DNA of 10,850 nt, taken from NCBI GenBank assembly GCA_027578815.1, contig JANBTH010000826.1:1-10850 (forward strand). The letters run 5' to 3'. Position 1 is the stretch's first letter. The number at the start of each line of letters is the position of its first letter. Shown here piece by piece: positions 8,714 through 10,850 of the stretch. The notes below the pieces were generated by a model. That model made no database searches and was not told the origin of the DNA. It saw only the letters and a program-made list of their open reading frames with translations. The stretch is from Coemansia sp. RSA 1804 (taxonomy: Eukaryota; Kickxellomycota; Kickxellomycetes; Kickxellales; Kickxellaceae). The translations under genes and the position numbers were made by a program.

Positions 8714-8993
8714 TGGAAAATAATCAGTGGTGGCTTCTGTCAACAAATACTTTTGATTTTACTGTTAAAAAGTTTAGCAAAATAAATTGAGATGGTACAT
8801 TGTTTATTGTAATAATGATCTCAATGTTGATATCCATGACATAGCAGAAACTGGATATATAGTCAAATTAATCTTTTTTTTAGATAAAACCAAGCATAAT
8901 TAGAAATAAGGTCAGTTTATTTTTTATCAATGTTCACTATATCAACTGTAAATATGGATTTGATTTCAGTGCTAGTACTTTTCTATTAACTTT

Positions 8994-9037
8994 GTTGGCA
9001 GATTTGCCAACACCTTGATTTACAAGTAAACCAAGGT
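8994..9037. repeat. Two abutting hairpins
   Basis: GTTGGCA-GATT-TGCCAAC (8994-9011) is a perfect 7-bp stem with a 4-base loop. Immediately after it, 9012-9037 pairs ACCTTG with CAAGGT and TTTAC with GTAAA around an AA loop, with one A/C mismatch: 11 pairs in all. The two touch with no spacer. Whether they are transcribed is unknown. Confidence 0.85.
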
Positions 9038-9100
9038 AGAATCAGCCTGAATTACTCATCACCATTTGTGGGGGATAGAATAGATGTAAAAAACTAGACT

Positions 9101-9117
9101 GAGGAGGAGGAGGAGGA
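9101..9117. repeat. Short (GAG)n microsatellite
   Basis: About 5.7 copies of GAG in AT-rich non-coding DNA. No gene reads through it. Confidence 0.85.
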
Positions 9118-9638
9118 ACTTAGAGTATAATATTTCTCTGTTTATAAATAAGAATAAAACTAAAATAAACTTAGGAAAAGAAAGAACAGTAATAACTTGC
9201 GATGTCTCCGTCAGGGTATTTAACTGCCCTGTTGCTAGGCCAGCTGTAATCAGTGCTAAATTCCCTTATGATTTAATCTCCGCTAAAATCACGTGACAAC
9301 GCAGATGTTATCACAAGCTGTAAACGCAGCTAAAACGTATGCTGCAAATACAAGCATGACATTCTTGCTATGCAGTGTTATTACCTCTAAAATAACTAAA
9401 TTGGACAAGAAAAGCACTAGGGTTAATTATTAAACCAGCACATAGTAAATGTCAATGCACTTGACTACCAGGAGGCACCTCACCCTTCTCCCCTGATGCA
9501 TGATTTGCAGATACTCATGCAAAAATGCAACATGTGGTAATTTTGTACATCTCAGATTAACATGGATATGGATATCCTCTAACCACTGTTCTATATTATC
9601 TTATGGAAATTATTTTTAATTTATAAAATAAATGTGGT

Positions 9639-9733
9639 GAACTTTCTGCACCGAAAGTTCCCTCGGGATCCGCCCCCACTTTCGGTGCAAGCTACCGAAA
9701 GACGACTCTTTCAGAGTCTTGAGGGCAGATCCC
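9639..9733. repeat. GC-rich, multiply self-complementary element
   Basis: This block of about 95 bases is much richer in G and C than its AT-rich flanks. It contains: hairpin 1, GAACTTTC/GAAAGTTC (9639-9646 with 9653-9660); an outer stem of 10 of 11 pairs, GGGATCCGCCC with GGGCAGATCCC (9665-9675 with 9723-9733); and, inside it, hairpin 2, CTTTCGGT/ACCGAAAG (9679-9686 with 9694-9701), and hairpin 3, GACTCT/AGAGTC (9704-9709 with 9713-9718). An alternative 12-bp pairing, TGCACCGAAAGT with ACTTTCGGTGCA (9647-9658 with 9678-9689), excludes hairpins 1 and 2. It is not a tRNA: the T-arm and anticodon features are missing. I could not match it to hammerhead or HDV-like cores. A structured RNA, a mobile-element end or a GC cluster are all possible. 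Confidence 0.85.
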
Positions 9734-10272
9734 TTGACTATTAATTGATTTTCTTAATTGGTACTGATATTATTATACTTTTAATTGATCTCCTATATTC
9801 ATGGGCATCAAAGCAGGGGCTACCTACAAATTATAGCATACAAACAATATTACAAATGTAGGCTAAAGAGAGCAAAAGTTATTCTTTATTTCTTGTCAAT
9901 TAAACCAATAGAAAGTGTGAAAACAGCCCGACTTTAGTGTGTGCCTCAATGGTGGGATCAGAAAATGCATAAATTTAGACTGATCATTAATTTACAACGT
10001 AATAAATTAGTGACAAATGTAGATATAATTTTAGCAATCAGGATAATCAAATCAAGAGATGTGCAAAAAAAAAACAAGGTTTTGGGCAAAAGTTCAAAAG
10101 GCGTTCACCCACTTCTTTTCCTAACCACTTTATTGCTCCTGTTTCTCGTTCGCTTTCCTCTTTTCTTCACATTCCACGCTTCAACTAGTTGTACAACAGA
10201 CGTGCATTGTTATATTCTCATTTATTAACAGCAACAGCAGCAGCAGACGATCAAGCAGTTCAGGACATATAG
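9734..10272 (+). other. AT-rich upstream region of NAF1
   Basis: No gene is seen; an open frame at 9941-10228 starts without ATG and has no recognisable content. TTAATTGAT occurs twice (9741-9749 and 9781-9789). The last 160 bases look like the NAF1 promoter and leader. Confidence 0.5.
10110..10182 (+). promoter_or_regulatory. Pyrimidine-rich promoter block of NAF1
   Basis: This T/C-dominated stretch ends about 90 bases before the NAF1 start codon, as with the block before the myosin gene. Next comes TTTATTAACAG (10221-10231), which resembles a branch site and acceptor, so a 5' UTR intron is possible. It is followed by CAG-CAA-(CAG)4 at 10229-10246 in the leader. Confidence 0.4.
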
Positions 10273-10850
10273 ATGAGCGACACAGTAGCGGGGTCTGTCG
10301 ACCAGCAAACAGACGAAATAGTGCTGATGGGCCAGCAGAATCGGACTACTAACAGCGATCCAGCCAACGCTACAGAAGAGCCAGCAGCAAAGGCACAGAA
10401 TGACGGAGCCGAAGCCGATGGCGAGCTATCGTCTGACCTGGACAGCTCGTCAGCAGAATCATCATCATCAGACGACGATGACGACGACCGTGGGGGCAGA
10501 AACCTGCTGCGGCTGATAGAGGAGGCAGAGGCGGAAGATGACGACGACGAGATGATGGGCATAGCAAGCGAGTCCGCAGGCCCCGCCACACGCAACGAGC
10601 AGGTGGATCCACAGATCGCGCAGCCCACAATAGACGTGATCCCCGCAACAGCCACTCTGCGCGAACTGGGCGTCATCCAGGCAGTCGTCGGGCCATCGAT
10701 CATAATCCGCGCACACCATAACCCCGCTAACCAAGCCCAGGATCAGAACCAGATGGTAGTGGTTGACTGCGAAAGCGTCGTGGCGCTGGGCAACCGTCGC
10801 GTACTGGGTTTGGTGTTTGATGTGTTTGGCCCTGTTACACAGCCAATGTA
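10273..10850 (+). CDS. NAF1: Naf1, H/ACA snoRNP assembly factor (5' part, cut by window end)
   Basis: Naf1 is a nuclear shuttling factor that binds the pseudouridine synthase Cbf5 and RNA polymerase II and is later replaced by Gar1 during H/ACA snoRNP assembly. The frame gives 192 codons and is still open at the edge. TAG directly precedes the ATG in frame, so this is the first usable start. Residues 1-125 are low-complexity and acidic, with Ser/Asp runs near 58-72 and EDDDDE near 88-93. The Gar1/Naf1 fold starts about residue 129: LRELGVIQAVVG, then VVVDCESVVALGNRRVLG and VFDVFGPVTQPM, matching the family's 'G.I..V', 'R.vLG.iF..FGPv..P.Y' pattern. Gar1 is an alternative, but the long acidic N-terminus favours Naf1; Gar1 would have Gly/Arg ends. 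No intron is seen in this part. The remainder of the domain and the C-terminal tail lie beyond the window. Confidence 0.88.
   Translation, partial: MSDTVAGSVDQQTDEIVLMGQQNRTTNSDPANATEEPAAKAQNDGAEADGELSSDLDSSSAESSSSDDDDDDRGGRNLLRLIEEAEAEDDDDEMMGIASESAGPATRNEQVDPQIAQPTIDVIPATATLRELGVIQAVVGPSIIIRAHHNPANQAQDQNQMVVVDCESVVALGNRRVLGLVFDVFGPVTQPM

Larger units (their letters stand above)
8747..9638. other. AT-rich intergenic DNA with several hairpins
   Basis: There is no coding frame of note. The stretch contains two abutting hairpins (8994-9037), a (GAG) run at 9101-9117, a weak hairpin CAGGG/CCCTG (9212-9231), a TCACGTGA palindrome (9289-9296) and an inverted repeat TGCATGA/TCATGCA (9497-9521). 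I looked for terminal inverted or long terminal repeats bounding a mobile element and found none. Confidence 0.5.

Noticed and set aside
9665..9733. tRNA gene reading of the GC-rich element
   Set aside because: The outer stem is 11 bp with a mismatch, there are only two inner hairpins, and the T-loop and D-loop consensus bases and a usable anticodon arm are missing.
9639..9733. Hammerhead ribozyme reading on either strand
   Set aside because: CGAAA-like pieces occur, but the required CTGATGA core segment is absent.
9941..10228. 95-codon plus-strand frame before NAF1
   Set aside because: It starts at GTG, not ATG, contains a hydrophobic run produced by the CT-rich promoter block and has no recognisable family.
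8111..10272. A complete transposon in the AT-rich stretch
   Set aside because: I found no paired terminal repeats, target-site duplication or transposase/reverse transcriptase frame; only isolated hairpins and a small Cys-rich frame are present.
1..10850. CRISPR array or bacterial-type operon
   Set aside because: No regularly spaced direct repeats are present, and intron-containing fungal genes rule out a prokaryotic layout.

Overview
The window looks like nuclear DNA of a fungus. It encodes a fungal-type long-tailed class I myosin (motor, two IQ motifs, TH1, Q/P-rich linker, SH3, acidic tail ending in Trp-Glu) with short GT-AG introns. It also encodes a yeast Hyr1-like cysteine glutathione peroxidase and the start of a Naf1 homologue. 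The myosin N-terminus and the NNNSSRHGK switch I resemble basidiomycete and early-diverging (Mucoromycota/Zoopagomycota) sequences more than ascomycete ones. That lineage guess is inference and weak. All four supported genes lie on the + strand.

Layout. Positions 1-2257 hold no gene I can support; they contain a compound TCTCTG/TTG/CTG microsatellite, A-tracts, CACGTG palindromes and, near the end, a long pyrimidine-rich promoter-like stretch. Positions 2258-6145 hold the myosin I gene in three exons, the first contributing only the ATG; the predicted protein is 1216 aa. Only 189 bp later, 6335-7099 encodes a glutathione peroxidase with an 85-residue Arg/Ser/Thr-rich N-terminal extension ahead of an internal strong-context ATG, suggesting mitochondrial and cytosolic forms from one gene. 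Positions 7514-8110 encode a 198-aa, probably all-helical protein I do not recognise. Positions 8111-10272 are a 2.2 kb AT-rich stretch without a firm gene. It carries a small Cys-rich minus-strand frame, two abutting hairpins (8994-9037) and a compact GC-rich, multiply self-complementary element (9639-9733). From 10273 to the window edge is the 5' part of NAF1, starting directly after an in-frame stop and still open at the end.

The genes do not form a pathway. Myosin I works in Arp2/3-dependent actin assembly and endocytosis, the peroxidase in thiol peroxide defence, and Naf1 in H/ACA snoRNP assembly. I found no convincing new multi-gene system. The items most worth checking are the GC-rich folded element, the dual-start peroxidase, the unrecognised 198-aa protein and the Cys-rich frame.
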